From positions 1 through 64,000 of the forward strand of contig CACZJR010000001.1 of the NCBI GenBank assembly GCA_902781545.1: DNA of 64,000 bases. The letters are read 5' to 3'. The position numbers and the translations under genes were made by a program. The DNA comes from an uncultured Spirochaetales bacterium (GTDB lineage: Bacteria > Spirochaetota > Spirochaetia > Sphaerochaetales > Sphaerochaetaceae). Shown in pieces: positions 1 through 8,183 of the stretch. The first letter of the stretch is position 1. Every line of letters starts with the position of its first letter. The notes beneath the pieces were generated by a model. The model did not search any database and was not told the DNA's origin. It saw nothing but the letters and a program-made list of their open reading frames with translations.

Positions 1-1
1 A

Positions 2-652
2 ATTGAGGCCGGTGAGTCACCGGACGGCAACGCATACCTTATCGGTGCCAAATACATGACGGGTATAAAGGAAGGTGTTCTGACAATCAATCCGGAGTTT
101 GCATATGTTTCTCCATTCTGCTATCTTCGTGATGGCTTCAATGCCAAATACGGGATGGACTACACTGGAGCGATTAAGTCAAGACTCTATGCATATGAGG
201 ACAGGGATCCCGGTGCCGATGTACTCTATGAAGATTTCGTGATTGGATACAAGTACGGTCCCGACTGTCTGGTTGCAAACCTTGCAGCATCATGGGAAGG
301 CGAGAAACTTATCCTCAGAGCAAACGGGATGTTCATTGCACACGGTACCCATGACCTTTGGACAGTATGGGCAGAGGCTCCCGCAAGCGATGATGCATAT
401 TATGCAGAATTCACAGGTGTCTCAACCTCACATGCGACTACTTCAAACTACAAATATCCCGATGCACAGGCTTCTCGCAATGAAAGATGGTACACACTTG
501 ACATCGGACTGGGTGCGGACTACCAGCTTCTGGACAACCTGAGCTTCTCGCTGGATGTGGACTACGTAAATATGCGCAACATTTTCAACATAAGTGGATA
601 CAACGCTTATGATGTTCAGATTGTCTTTGGCGCTAAATACGAGTGCTTCTGA
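2..652 (+). CDS. Wzi-like outer-membrane beta-barrel protein, C-terminal part (gene cut by window start)
   Basis: The reading frame is open to the first base, so only the C-terminal ~216 residues are visible and the true start lies outside. The sequence alternates polar and aromatic residues as a beta-barrel does and ends in an aromatic residue (AKYECF). It is clearly paralogous to the C-terminal part of the minus-strand gene at 8184-10007: both carry an AHGTHD-x-WT-x-W motif and a GYKYG/GYKHG-x-DC-x-VANL motif. By that kinship it belongs to the capsule-anchoring Wzi-type family that recurs through this locus. Eight bases separate its stop from the next gene, so they are probably co-transcribed. 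Function in surface polysaccharide anchoring is inference from context; barrel nature is fairly secure. Confidence 0.7.
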   Translation: MEAGESPDGNAYLIGAKYMTGIKEGVLTINPEFAYVSPFCYLRDGFNAKYGMDYTGAIKSRLYAYEDRDPGADVLYEDFVIGYKYGPDCLVANLAASWEGEKLILRANGMFIAHGTHDLWTVWAEAPASDDAYYAEFTGVSTSHATTSNYKYPDAQASRNERWYTLDIGLGADYQLLDNLSFSLDVDYVNMRNIFNISGYNAYDVQIVFGAKYECF

Positions 653-660
653 TAAAGAAA

Positions 661-2232
661 ATGCGTAAACTCATACTCTGCCTTTTGGCTCTTCTTATAC
701 CGGTATTGCTTTTAGCCTATAACGGGCAAAAAGTGATACCGCTTGAAAGCGATGTATACAGTGCCATTGATACCCTGTATCTGCTTGAGGGGAAGGCGCT
801 CCCTTCCACAACAAGACCGTGGACTGTTGCTGAGGCGGAGTTGTATCTGTCAAAAGTCTCGGAGACGACATCTCCTGAGCTTTATGCGATGGTATCTGAT
901 GCGATATCCGAGAAGGGAAGGATCTCACTGGATGAGATGTTCGACATGTCCTTCAAGGGCTATGTGTCTGTTACCGGCTATGCACATACCGACACGGATT
1001 TCGTTTATCCCTTCAACAGCATGACCAACTACCTGTTCAAGACAAAGAACGAGAAGCCCAGTATGCAGGCCAGCTGGGAGGCCTGGACAGGAAACCACAT
1101 CTACAGTTTTATCTGGTATCAGTACAAGAATGATTTCGATGCGGAGAAGTTCTCCTCATACTACTTCAACTTTGACATCGCCAACCTGACACCTGATGGC
1201 GTCACATCTAATCTTGATCAGCGTGAGCCGAGCAGGGCCTTTGCAGTTGTGGGCGGTAAAGGCTGGAGCCTTGAGATAGGGCGTGACCGCCTTCTGATGG
1301 GAACCGGTGTGACAGGCAGTCTGATTCTCAGCAATACTCTTCCTTATCATAACATCCTGAGGTTCTCCACATTCGGGTCAAGGTACAAGTATTCGTTCAT
1401 GATGAGTTTCCTCCCGCACCTGAAAGATGACAGAAAAGGCATTCTTTTCTACATGACCCACAGGTTGGAATGCCGTTTTGCCTCCGACAGGCTTTATGCG
1501 GCAGTGAACGAGTCCATCATGTACAAGAATGACAACGGATTCATGGATCTTCGGTACGTGAACCCTGTGATGTATTTCCATAACTATTTCATCTCAGATC
1601 TGGCAAACTCAATCGTAGACCTGGAGGTCAGCTATTCGTTCGCAAAAGGCTGGAACCTTTATACCCAGATTGCCATTGACCAGTTCACCACACCGTGGGA
1701 GGTTGCGGACGGTGATGACACGGATCCGCTTGCAGTTGGATTCCTGATGGGTCTGAGGTATGTCTCCCTGGTTCGCAAGGGTATCCTGACAGTGAATCTT
1801 GAGGGTGCATATACAATGCCGTACCTCTACCTGCGTGCTACCTCAATCCCAGAGGGCTCGCATGTGCAGGATCCTGAGGATCCGGGGCTTGGCTATATTG
1901 GCGCATACCGCGGAAACAAGTTCTATATCGGGTATGTCTACGGAGGAGATGCTGTTGTCATTGACCTCAAAGGTAGCTACGAGGTTCCCGGAGACTGGAA
2001 AGCCGGCGCCGAGCTGACACTCATGATGCACGGGGAGAAGAACGTAAACACCTTGTTTGACAAGGATGATGACTCATATGCCCCGAGCGGGGAGGCAAGG
2101 CGTTACATGATTCTAGAGCTCACGGGAAAAAAGAGTTTTGAGAAAGATATCTCTGTTTACTTCCAATATGACCTTGTCGTTGGAGATGCACAAGACAATC
2201 AGTTTGTCCTTGGAGTAGAGAAGAGCTTCTGA
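661..2232 (+). CDS. Wzi-like capsule assembly/anchoring outer-membrane protein
   Basis: A 523-residue secreted beta-barrel. I start at ATG 661, which gives a clean signal peptide (MRKLILCLLALLIPVLLLA); a GTG 18 bases upstream would put charged residues before it. Just after the signal is the family N-terminal motif: VIPLESDVYSAIDTLYLLEG, then PSTTRPWTVAEAE. Near residue 205 comes the second signature, GRDRLLMGTGVTG followed by LSNTLPYHNILRF. Both recur in the paralogues at 8184-10007 and 11845-13560. Wzi proteins bind capsule at the cell surface through an outer-membrane barrel; that this one does so is inferred from family resemblance and the polysaccharide genes downstream. It ends in an aromatic residue, as barrels recognised by the Bam machinery do. 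It follows the previous paralogue closely, and the next gene begins 13 bases after its stop. Confidence 0.72.
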   Translation: MRKLILCLLALLIPVLLLAYNGQKVIPLESDVYSAIDTLYLLEGKALPSTTRPWTVAEAELYLSKVSETTSPELYAMVSDAISEKGRISLDEMFDMSFKGYVSVTGYAHTDTDFVYPFNSMTNYLFKTKNEKPSMQASWEAWTGNHIYSFIWYQYKNDFDAEKFSSYYFNFDIANLTPDGVTSNLDQREPSRAFAVVGGKGWSLEIGRDRLLMGTGVTGSLILSNTLPYHNILRFSTFGSRYKYSFMMSFLPHLKDDRKGILFYMTHRLECRFASDRLYAAVNESIMYKNDNGFMDLRYVNPVMYFHNYFISDLANSIVDLEVSYSFAKGWNLYTQIAIDQFTTPWEVADGDDTDPLAVGFLMGLRYVSLVRKGILTVNLEGAYTMPYLYLRATSIPEGSHVQDPEDPGLGYIGAYRGNKFYIGYVYGGDAVVIDLKGSYEVPGDWKAGAELTLMMHGEKNVNTLFDKDDDSYAPSGEARRYMILELTGKKSFEKDISVYFQYDLVVGDAQDNQFVLGVEKSF

Positions 2233-2245
2233 TAGAGGTCATGAG

Positions 2246-2725
2246 ATGAGCAGAAAGGCATCCGTTTCCCTGCTATTGCTTTTAGTTGTTCTCTTTTCAT
2301 CATTCAGTGCTTTCAGAGGAGAGCTAAGCGCTGAATATGGCTATCATCTTCCCCAGAACTCTCATATTGCAGATATCAGGTTTGATGCCCTGTGGGGAAA
2401 TACTGATAGTATTTCTTACGGTATAATCACGTCACTAGGCTATGGTATTGAGCATTTTACAAGATTCGGGTCAAATGCATTGATTACAGGTCCAGAGATT
2501 TCCTTGGGCCCTGAGATTAGAATCAGCATAAATGAGAGACTTGCAACTCATGCATCTATTCAGCTATATGCCGCTTATCCGCTTTATCCTACGGTCTTAC
2601 GTGCAAAAGCTGCTGCTGACGTGTGTCTCTCATTAAGTGAGAGATTGTTTGCAGGTCTGGGAGCAGGTGTGCATTATCCTGACTGGTGTGCATCTTTCAG
2701 CCTGACGTGCGGGGTGAAACTGTGA
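2246..2725 (+). CDS. Small secreted protein, probable beta-barrel or periplasmic beta protein
   Basis: 159 residues with a strong signal peptide (MSRKASVSLLLLLVVLFSSFSAF) followed by short alternating beta segments (ELSAEYGYHL, ISYGIITSLGYGI, ASIQLYAAYPLY, LFAGLGAGVHY) that fit a small outer-membrane barrel. I do not recognise a named family. Its stop overlaps the GTG start of the following phospholipase-like lipoprotein by four bases (GTGA), so the two are translationally coupled and may act together at the outer membrane. It has two cysteines near the C-terminus (residues ~147 and ~155) that could pair. Function unknown. Confidence 0.6.
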   Translation: MSRKASVSLLLLLVVLFSSFSAFRGELSAEYGYHLPQNSHIADIRFDALWGNTDSISYGIITSLGYGIEHFTRFGSNALITGPEISLGPEIRISINERLATHASIQLYAAYPLYPTVLRAKAAADVCLSLSERLFAGLGAGVHYPDWCASFSLTCGVKL

Positions 2726-3672
2726 GACGCCTTCTTTTTGCCCTTGCCTTAATCTTGTTAGTTCTCTCATCTTGCCGAATGGACATTAACCTAAATGGTG
2801 GAAACGACACAAACCATGAGGGCTCCTGCAACTGGATTGGAAGGCTCAAAGGGGATCCTCTTGTCAGAGACATCACAATACCTGCCACACATGACTCATG
2901 CGCAAACAAGGATCTTCTTGGTCTTTCCAGCATCTCATCAACACAGGATCTTAATCTGAGGTTGCAGCTGGAAGCCGGAGTAAGAAGCCTGGACATCCGC
3001 ATCCATGAAAGAGGGGACGAATATGGGATTTACCATGGCCCAGTGTTCATGGATATCACACTAGATGATGTGGTGGATATCTGCAGGACATTTCTTGAAG
3101 GGAATCCCTCTGAGTTCATCATGCTGTTCATCCAGTATGAGAAGATCTCAGATACAGATCATCACAGGATGGCGACTCCGGTTGTTGAGAAGCTCAGAAA
3201 ATCAGATACCAGCCTTTTCTATCAGGGTTCTGTCTTAGGTGGTGTGAGAGTGTCTGATGTGGCTGGCAAGATAATCCCCATTCTTGGTTATATCCGTATT
3301 TACGGGGAGCCCGATCTGATAAGCGAATGGGATTTCTGGATGCCTGATTTTGAGCCTGGTTATGATAATGAATACTACTGGCAGACTCAGAATCCTGATG
3401 AGATATGGCAGAACGCACAATATTGGCTGGAAAGATACAGTAATGGCGATGTCTCATATCCTGGTGATCCTGGTCTGATCACGACATCAAGCTATTATTA
3501 CGGGCAGTTCGGACTACCTAATTACCGCATAGTCAGCTCATACGTCAATCCCAGACTCCAGCAGTGGCTTGAGCAATATGGCGGGCAAGGGAAGTGTTTC
3601 GGAAGCATAAGAACAGATCACATGAGCAATGATCTTGCCCATGTGATCTACAGCTGCAATCTTTTTGAGTGA
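2722..3672 (+). CDS. PI-PLC X-domain lipoprotein (phosphatidylinositol phospholipase C-like phosphodiesterase)
   Basis: I start at GTG 2722, which overlaps the previous stop and gives a lipoprotein signal: VRRLLFALALILLVLSSC, lipobox LSSC, 316 residues. The body is a PLC-like phosphodiesterase barrel. RDITIPATHDSC holds the first catalytic histidine; RSLDIRIHE and IYHGP hold the conserved strand and second catalytic histidine; FLEGNPSEFIMLFIQYE is the next conserved segment. Bacterial PI-PLCs cleave phosphatidylinositol or its glycosylated forms without needing calcium. Here the lipid-anchored location and neighbouring surface genes suggest release or trimming of a lipid-linked surface molecule, or attack on host GPI/inositol lipids; both are inference. 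A promoter-like TATAAT lies 20 bases after its stop, so the operon may end here. Confidence 0.8.
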   Translation: MRRLLFALALILLVLSSCRMDINLNGGNDTNHEGSCNWIGRLKGDPLVRDITIPATHDSCANKDLLGLSSISSTQDLNLRLQLEAGVRSLDIRIHERGDEYGIYHGPVFMDITLDDVVDICRTFLEGNPSEFIMLFIQYEKISDTDHHRMATPVVEKLRKSDTSLFYQGSVLGGVRVSDVAGKIIPILGYIRIYGEPDLISEWDFWMPDFEPGYDNEYYWQTQNPDEIWQNAQYWLERYSNGDVSYPGDPGLITTSSYYYGQFGLPNYRIVSSYVNPRLQQWLEQYGGQGKCFGSIRTDHMSNDLAHVIYSCNLFE

Positions 3673-3691
3673 TTTAGCTCTCTCCTACGGG

Positions 3692-3719
3692 TATAATGTA
3701 CCTGTAAATAAGGAGAGAT
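3692..3719 (+). promoter_or_regulatory. Promoter -10 box and strong ribosome binding site for the barrel gene at 3722
   Basis: A consensus TATAAT lies at 3692-3697 in the 49-base gap after the phospholipase gene, followed by AGGAGAGA at 3711-3718, three bases before the ATG at 3722. No good -35 box is visible 16-18 bases upstream, so the promoter is provisional; the ribosome binding site is clear. Confidence 0.4.
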
Positions 3720-3721
3720 AA

Positions 3722-5287
3722 ATGAAGAAAGTTATTATGATACTATGCCTGCTTGTTGTGGCATGCTCCCTTTTCGCAGGTGTTAAGGCTGTAGTGAATT
3801 TCAAGCCCTACTTCAAATTTGACAACACGCCTGCCGCAGAAGTGGAAACAGGGGGATATAACGGAATCGGATGGAAGAAGCCTGAAGGAGCCCAGCGTGA
3901 TGACTGGTACATGACAAAGCAGGATTACTGGCTTGAGGCTTTCCGCAGCCCCAGCATCCTTGACCTTGGCTTTGTGGCTCAGGGCGACAAGTTCGGTGTT
4001 GTATTCATCATGGACATAAGGCAGGACACGCTTGCCTATTTCAAGGACGGTAATGTTGGAAACTTCTCCAATATCCCGTTTCTGAAACACATGATTGAGC
4101 TTAACTTCCCTAGGATGGGCTATATTGACTACCGCTCCACAGACGGAGGCTTCTATGCATCATTGGGGCGCAGGCAGATCAAATGGGGTCCGGCAACATA
4201 CGACATGGCAATTTCTGATTCACAGCCTTATCTTGATAATGCATATGTTCAGATAAACATCCCCATGAAGGACAGCTGGAAGTTCTGGTATGGCTTTACG
4301 GGAATCGCATACAAGTATTTCCTGAATTACGGCAAGTATATCGATGCATCTTATGTCGCTGATCCTGATTACAGGACGTGGGGCCCGAAGAGCACGTTCG
4401 CGCACAAGTTCGCAATGGAGAACCAGAACCTCAGATTCTCCTTTGCGGAGCTCAATGTTGTATACGGCAAGGATCCGAGCATCCTTGATTTCTCGCCGAC
4501 TGTGGTCTGGCATGACAATTACCAGGACGATTTCTCAAATGTCATGTTGAGCTTCACGGCAGAGGGGAAGTTCGGTCCGGTGAGGGCATTCGCCAACTTC
4601 ACAATGGATGACTATGATCTTCCGCATGAGAGCGGCGGAGACCAGAAGTTCAACAGCGCAAAACCTGCAGCAATAGGAGTGGTCGCGGGAGTAGAGCTGA
4701 ACCTGCTTGAAGGAGATGAGGTCAGATCCTCAAGGTTCAACTACCAGGATTATGCCATGAAGGAGGAGACATTCAAGGTCAGCACAGGCCTGAACATCGG
4801 ATATGAGTTCTACTACTGCTCCAAGTTCATGTACAACAGGAACCACAATGTCGGTAAGTTCACATCTCCGTACCAGTTCATCAGCTTTGCCGGAAGCGGT
4901 TACTGCTTTGATGAGAATGCCTATTATCTTGGGTTCAAGTATGGGCCTGACACAATACTTCACAGGCTCTATGCGGAATACAACAACAATCCATTCAGCG
5001 TATCTGCCAGCGCAGAATACCTCAGACGAGGCTCATATGGGATAGACAGCCCTTACAACAAGGAGTATTTCAATGAGCATCTGAAGACACCGTACGATAT
5101 CAGTGAGCCGGTCACTGATGTGATTTTGCTTGAGGCCGGATGCTCATACTTCCTGCAGGAGGGATTCAAGGTTGATGCAACATTGGGATTCACTGCTGAC
5201 ATCACACATGGCACACAGGCATTCAGGGCAAGCGTAGGTGCCTCGATTGCTGTCTGTGATGTGGACTGGAAGAACCTGTTCAAATGA
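3722..5287 (+). CDS. Wzi-related outer-membrane beta-barrel protein
   Basis: 521 residues, signal peptide MKKVIMILCLLVVACSLFAG, then an all-beta sequence rich in aromatic residues. It lacks the N-terminal VP-x-(G/E)S-Y motif of its neighbours but retains the internal family signature: GRRQIKWGPATYDMAISDSQ followed by PYLDNAYVQI, comparable with GRDRLSWGLGKTG...SDNLPYYDMLRF in the gene at 8184. This makes it a divergent member of the same family or a related porin. It has its own promoter-like element and strong ribosome binding site, and ends directly against the convergent PAP2 gene with no spacer, so no intrinsic terminator separates them. Role in polymer export or anchoring is inferred from location. 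Confidence 0.62.
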   Translation: MKKVIMILCLLVVACSLFAGVKAVVNFKPYFKFDNTPAAEVETGGYNGIGWKKPEGAQRDDWYMTKQDYWLEAFRSPSILDLGFVAQGDKFGVVFIMDIRQDTLAYFKDGNVGNFSNIPFLKHMIELNFPRMGYIDYRSTDGGFYASLGRRQIKWGPATYDMAISDSQPYLDNAYVQINIPMKDSWKFWYGFTGIAYKYFLNYGKYIDASYVADPDYRTWGPKSTFAHKFAMENQNLRFSFAELNVVYGKDPSILDFSPTVVWHDNYQDDFSNVMLSFTAEGKFGPVRAFANFTMDDYDLPHESGGDQKFNSAKPAAIGVVAGVELNLLEGDEVRSSRFNYQDYAMKEETFKVSTGLNIGYEFYYCSKFMYNRNHNVGKFTSPYQFISFAGSGYCFDENAYYLGFKYGPDTILHRLYAEYNNNPFSVSASAEYLRRGSYGIDSPYNKEYFNEHLKTPYDISEPVTDVILLEAGCSYFLQEGFKVDATLGFTADITHGTQAFRASVGASIAVCDVDWKNLFK

Positions 5288-5947
5288 TCAGTAGCTCTTT
5301 GAGAACACAAGACCGAACGGGGATGCTGATACTGTCACGTTCTCTTTGGCCAGAAGGGTATGCAGGGCGGGGACCGCTATCCCTATGACAGTCCCCAAGG
5401 CTGCTCCGGCAAGGACATCTGTGACAAAATGGCATCCGCTTGCAACCCTCATTGCAGCGGTCGCAGCTGCAAGCGAATAAGAGGCTGCTATGACCGGAAT
5501 CTTCCATTTTGAGTCGGGATTGTACTTGCAGAACACATAGCTCGCAAAAGATGCCCCGTTGAATGCCAATGCTGTATGGCCTGACAGGAATGACTCATTG
5601 TGCTCTTCATCCTGGACAAGGCTCATGGGTGTGTTGGCGTCATACATGTATGGCCTCTCCCTGTGCACAAGAAACTTAATCAGCTCCTTTGAGCCGTAAG
5701 TGATGGCAAAAGACTCAATGTACATCAGCCCTATCGTGAGATACTCACTTGAAGGCTGGGTCAGAAGAACAGCAGGGGAAAGGGCAACCGCTATTGCAGG
5801 GACAAGTGACAGGTTATCCAGCGTCTTGCTGTAAGGGGCCATGAAGGGCCTATCAAAGGAGTTTACCTCTTGAGGATCAAGCGGGAAAGCGGAGGATGCG
5901 AAAACAATTACAGTCAGCAGTATGGCGGCTGCAAGTAGCTTTTTCAT
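5288..5947 (-). CDS. PAP2-family phosphatase, probable undecaprenyl-pyrophosphate or lipid phosphatase
   Basis: 219 residues with an N-terminal hydrophobic signal (MKKLLAAAILLTVIVFASSA) and several membrane-spanning stretches. All three PAP2 active-site motifs are present: KFLVHRERP (KX6RP), FLSGHTA (the usual PSGH with the nucleophile-activating histidine) and MRVASGCHFVTDV (SRX5HX3D-like, with M replacing the usual S). PAP2 enzymes of this size dephosphorylate lipid phosphates such as undecaprenyl pyrophosphate on the periplasmic side. Beside an undecaprenyl-phosphate sugar transferase this would recycle the lipid carrier. Its ATG overlaps the upstream stop by four bases (ATGA), so it is coupled to the gene at 5944-6750. 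Confidence 0.82.
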   Translation of the reverse strand: MKKLLAAAILLTVIVFASSAFPLDPQEVNSFDRPFMAPYSKTLDNLSLVPAIAVALSPAVLLTQPSSEYLTIGLMYIESFAITYGSKELIKFLVHRERPYMYDANTPMSLVQDEEHNESFLSGHTALAFNGASFASYVFCKYNPDSKWKIPVIAASYSLAAATAAMRVASGCHFVTDVLAGAALGTVIGIAVPALHTLLAKENVTVSASPFGLVFSKSY

Positions 5948-6750
5948 TCATTGACCCTTTGCACAAGCCAGTCCTTGAGGGCTTTGATTCTTCTCATGAA
6001 TGCACTGGGAAGATCAACTGTTATGAACAGTACCTTGACCTCCGGTTCCCTGTCCTTTGCCACGGCCATTGTATAGAGGAGGAATCCTTCCTCTGTCTCA
6101 ATGACTTCCAGATACATGTTCAGGGCACCTTTATCAACACATGTGAAACCCATGTATTTCATCTTGGTGTAATTGTTGATGTCCATCAGGAAATCAGTGT
6201 CCTTGATTGTGTAATTGACCGAATATACGTTCTTCCCGAAACGGTTGTCCTTCTGGTAGCAGTAGCAGCTGTAGCTCTCCGGAACTGTTGTGGAAACAGG
6301 GTCATCGATCCTGCTTTTTGTGCTGTCAGGGTTACTCAGCATATAGGCGTCCTCAAACAGGGTGGTGGGTTTGTCTCCCTCAAGATGGGATATATACTTT
6401 ATTCCCTTCTGCGTTGATACACTTCTGATGATGTTGTACAGGGCGACCCTTCTTTCTTCCTCTGTCATCTTGGTAAAGCTCTCGGGATAAGGAATGAACG
6501 AGAGAGCTGCTACAGAGAAACCCTTATAAAGCCTGTCTCCGATCAATGCCTTGCTTTTGCCAAGACTTCCCAAAGGGGCGATGTCCGCTATTTTCTGACC
6601 GTAACAGGTATATGACTCGAAAGTCTCTCCGGACTTGAGCCTCTGTATATCGGACTCAGAGAAAGACGGGAAGAGACTTGTCAAAGAAGGTGCTGCAAAC
6701 ATGGCAGCGCCAACAGACAGTAAGGCCAGCAATAACATAAGTCGTTTCAT
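5944..6750 (-). CDS. Secreted protein of unknown function (268 aa)
   Basis: A signal peptide (MKRLMLLLALLSVGAAMFAA) precedes a soluble, mixed alpha/beta domain that I cannot assign with confidence. It has no transmembrane segment beyond the signal and two cysteine-containing motifs (SYTCYGQKIAD near residue 47 and SYSCYCYQKDNRFG near 160). The gene sits between the sugar transferase (11 bases upstream) and the PAP2 phosphatase (four-base overlap downstream), so it is almost certainly in the same transcript and probably serves polymer or lipid-carrier handling in the periplasm. That role is context only. Confidence 0.6.
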   Translation of the reverse strand: MKRLMLLLALLSVGAAMFAAPSLTSLFPSFSESDIQRLKSGETFESYTCYGQKIADIAPLGSLGKSKALIGDRLYKGFSVAALSFIPYPESFTKMTEEERRVALYNIIRSVSTQKGIKYISHLEGDKPTTLFEDAYMLSNPDSTKSRIDDPVSTTVPESYSCYCYQKDNRFGKNVYSVNYTIKDTDFLMDINNYTKMKYMGFTCVDKGALNMYLEVIETEEGFLLYTMAVAKDREPEVKVLFITVDLPSAFMRRIKALKDWLVQRVNE

Positions 6751-6761
6751 GTGTCCACCGA

Positions 6762-8150
6762 TTAATATGCGTTTTTATTAATAAAACCTTTGAAGAAGGT
6801 AAGAATTACAATCTTTACATCGAAAAGGATTGTCCAGTGCCTTATGTATGACAGATCATAGCTGACACGTTTTTCAATTGATGTGTTTCCCCTCAGTCCG
6901 TTGACCTGTGCCCATCCGGAGATTCCTGCCTTGACACGATGTCTCAGATCGTAACCTGGAACTGTTTTTTTGAATTCTTCAACAAGTTCCGGGCGCTCGG
7001 GACGCGGTCCGATCAGGCTCATTGAACCGCCAAGAACATTGAAGAACTGGGGAATCTCGTCAAGGCTGGTCTTTCTCAGAAGTTTACCGATTTTGGTGAT
7101 TCTCGGGTCATTCTCCTCTGTCCAGTGAGGCCCGTTCTGCTCCGGCATGTCGGTTCTCATGGACCTGAACTTCAGCATCTTGAAGATCTTGCCGTTCCTT
7201 GTGACTCTGTCCTGCTTGAAGAAGACAGGCCCCGGAGATGAGAGCTTTACCAGAATTGCAAGCAGGAGATAGAGCGGGGACAGGAGAATGACGGCAAATG
7301 AACATGTGACTATGTCAAATGTGCGTTTGACGAAGCGTTTGCCCAATGACAGCTCAGAACTGTTGACCTGTACCGCGGGAATTGAGTAGAAATCAGTGAT
7401 CTTGGATCCTGCATAGGATCTGGGGATATCAGGAAGCAGGTAAACTTTTGCATTCAGAAGCTCCATTCCCTGGTTTGTGGCAAGCATCTTGTTTCTGGAA
7501 TCATCAGGCGGGAAACCTATTATGACAATATCAATATCATTCTCAGCCACTGCATCTGCCAATGTGGCAGCCTGAATCTGTTTGAGATCACCGATTTTCT
7601 CTGCTCCGTAATACTGTCCTATGAACTTGATTCTTGAGCCATCTCCGCTTTCAATGGTCGAGTTGTAATAGTCTGTGACTTTCTTCCCGTAACCTACTAT
7701 CAGGGTCCTCTGGATGAAACGGCCGCTTCTGACATTCTTCCCGATAATGGTATTGCAGATTCTCCTGCCTATTGCCAGACACAGGAACAAAGTGCCAAGG
7801 AACAAGATGAGGGCGATACGGCTGACCTTGACCTCGAACTGGTAGTAGTAGAAAACAACAAACACCAGAAACACATCTATGGAGACTCTTACAAGTGAAC
7901 CCAGCTCGGTTCTCCACCTTGCCAGAACAGATGGCTCATACAGTTCGTGGTAGAACAGGAAAAAGAATGTTGAGAATACAGCAAGAACTGACAATGCTGA
8001 GAAAAGGAGCAATGAGTCGTGCATTCCTCCAGGAAGCAGGAAGAACCTTATGTAATATGCTGAGAACCATGCGATGAGTGTAGAGAAAAGATCAAATACC
8101 AGTCTCAGCTTGAACTGGTACTTCTCAAAGGTATTCTCCCTTTTTTTCAT
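6762..8150 (-). CDS. Undecaprenyl-phosphate sugar-1-phosphate transferase (initiating glycosyltransferase, WcaJ/WbaP type)
   Basis: 462 residues with the full architecture of polyprenyl glycosylphosphotransferases. There are four to five N-terminal membrane helices, a central Rossmann-like CoA-binding domain (LIVGYGKKVTDYYN to IVIIGFPPDD) and a C-terminal bacterial sugar transferase domain. The latter has SPGPVFFKQDRVTRNGK, FKMLKFRSMRTD, DEIPQFFNVLGGSMSLIGPR and HRVKAGISGWAQVNGLRG. The enzyme transfers sugar-1-phosphate from a nucleotide sugar to undecaprenyl phosphate and so starts repeat-unit assembly on the cytoplasmic face. The sugar cannot be read from sequence. It is the committed step for this locus. 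Confidence 0.93.
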   Translation of the reverse strand: MKKRENTFEKYQFKLRLVFDLFSTLIAWFSAYYIRFFLLPGGMHDSLLLFSALSVLAVFSTFFFLFYHELYEPSVLARWRTELGSLVRVSIDVFLVFVVFYYYQFEVKVSRIALILFLGTLFLCLAIGRRICNTIIGKNVRSGRFIQRTLIVGYGKKVTDYYNSTIESGDGSRIKFIGQYYGAEKIGDLKQIQAATLADAVAENDIDIVIIGFPPDDSRNKMLATNQGMELLNAKVYLLPDIPRSYAGSKITDFYSIPAVQVNSSELSLGKRFVKRTFDIVTCSFAVILLSPLYLLLAILVKLSSPGPVFFKQDRVTRNGKIFKMLKFRSMRTDMPEQNGPHWTEENDPRITKIGKLLRKTSLDEIPQFFNVLGGSMSLIGPRPERPELVEEFKKTVPGYDLRHRVKAGISGWAQVNGLRGNTSIEKRVSYDLSYIRHWTILFDVKIVILTFFKGFINKNAY

Positions 8151-8183
8151 GTGTCTCAGTATAATCCCATATACTCACTAAAG

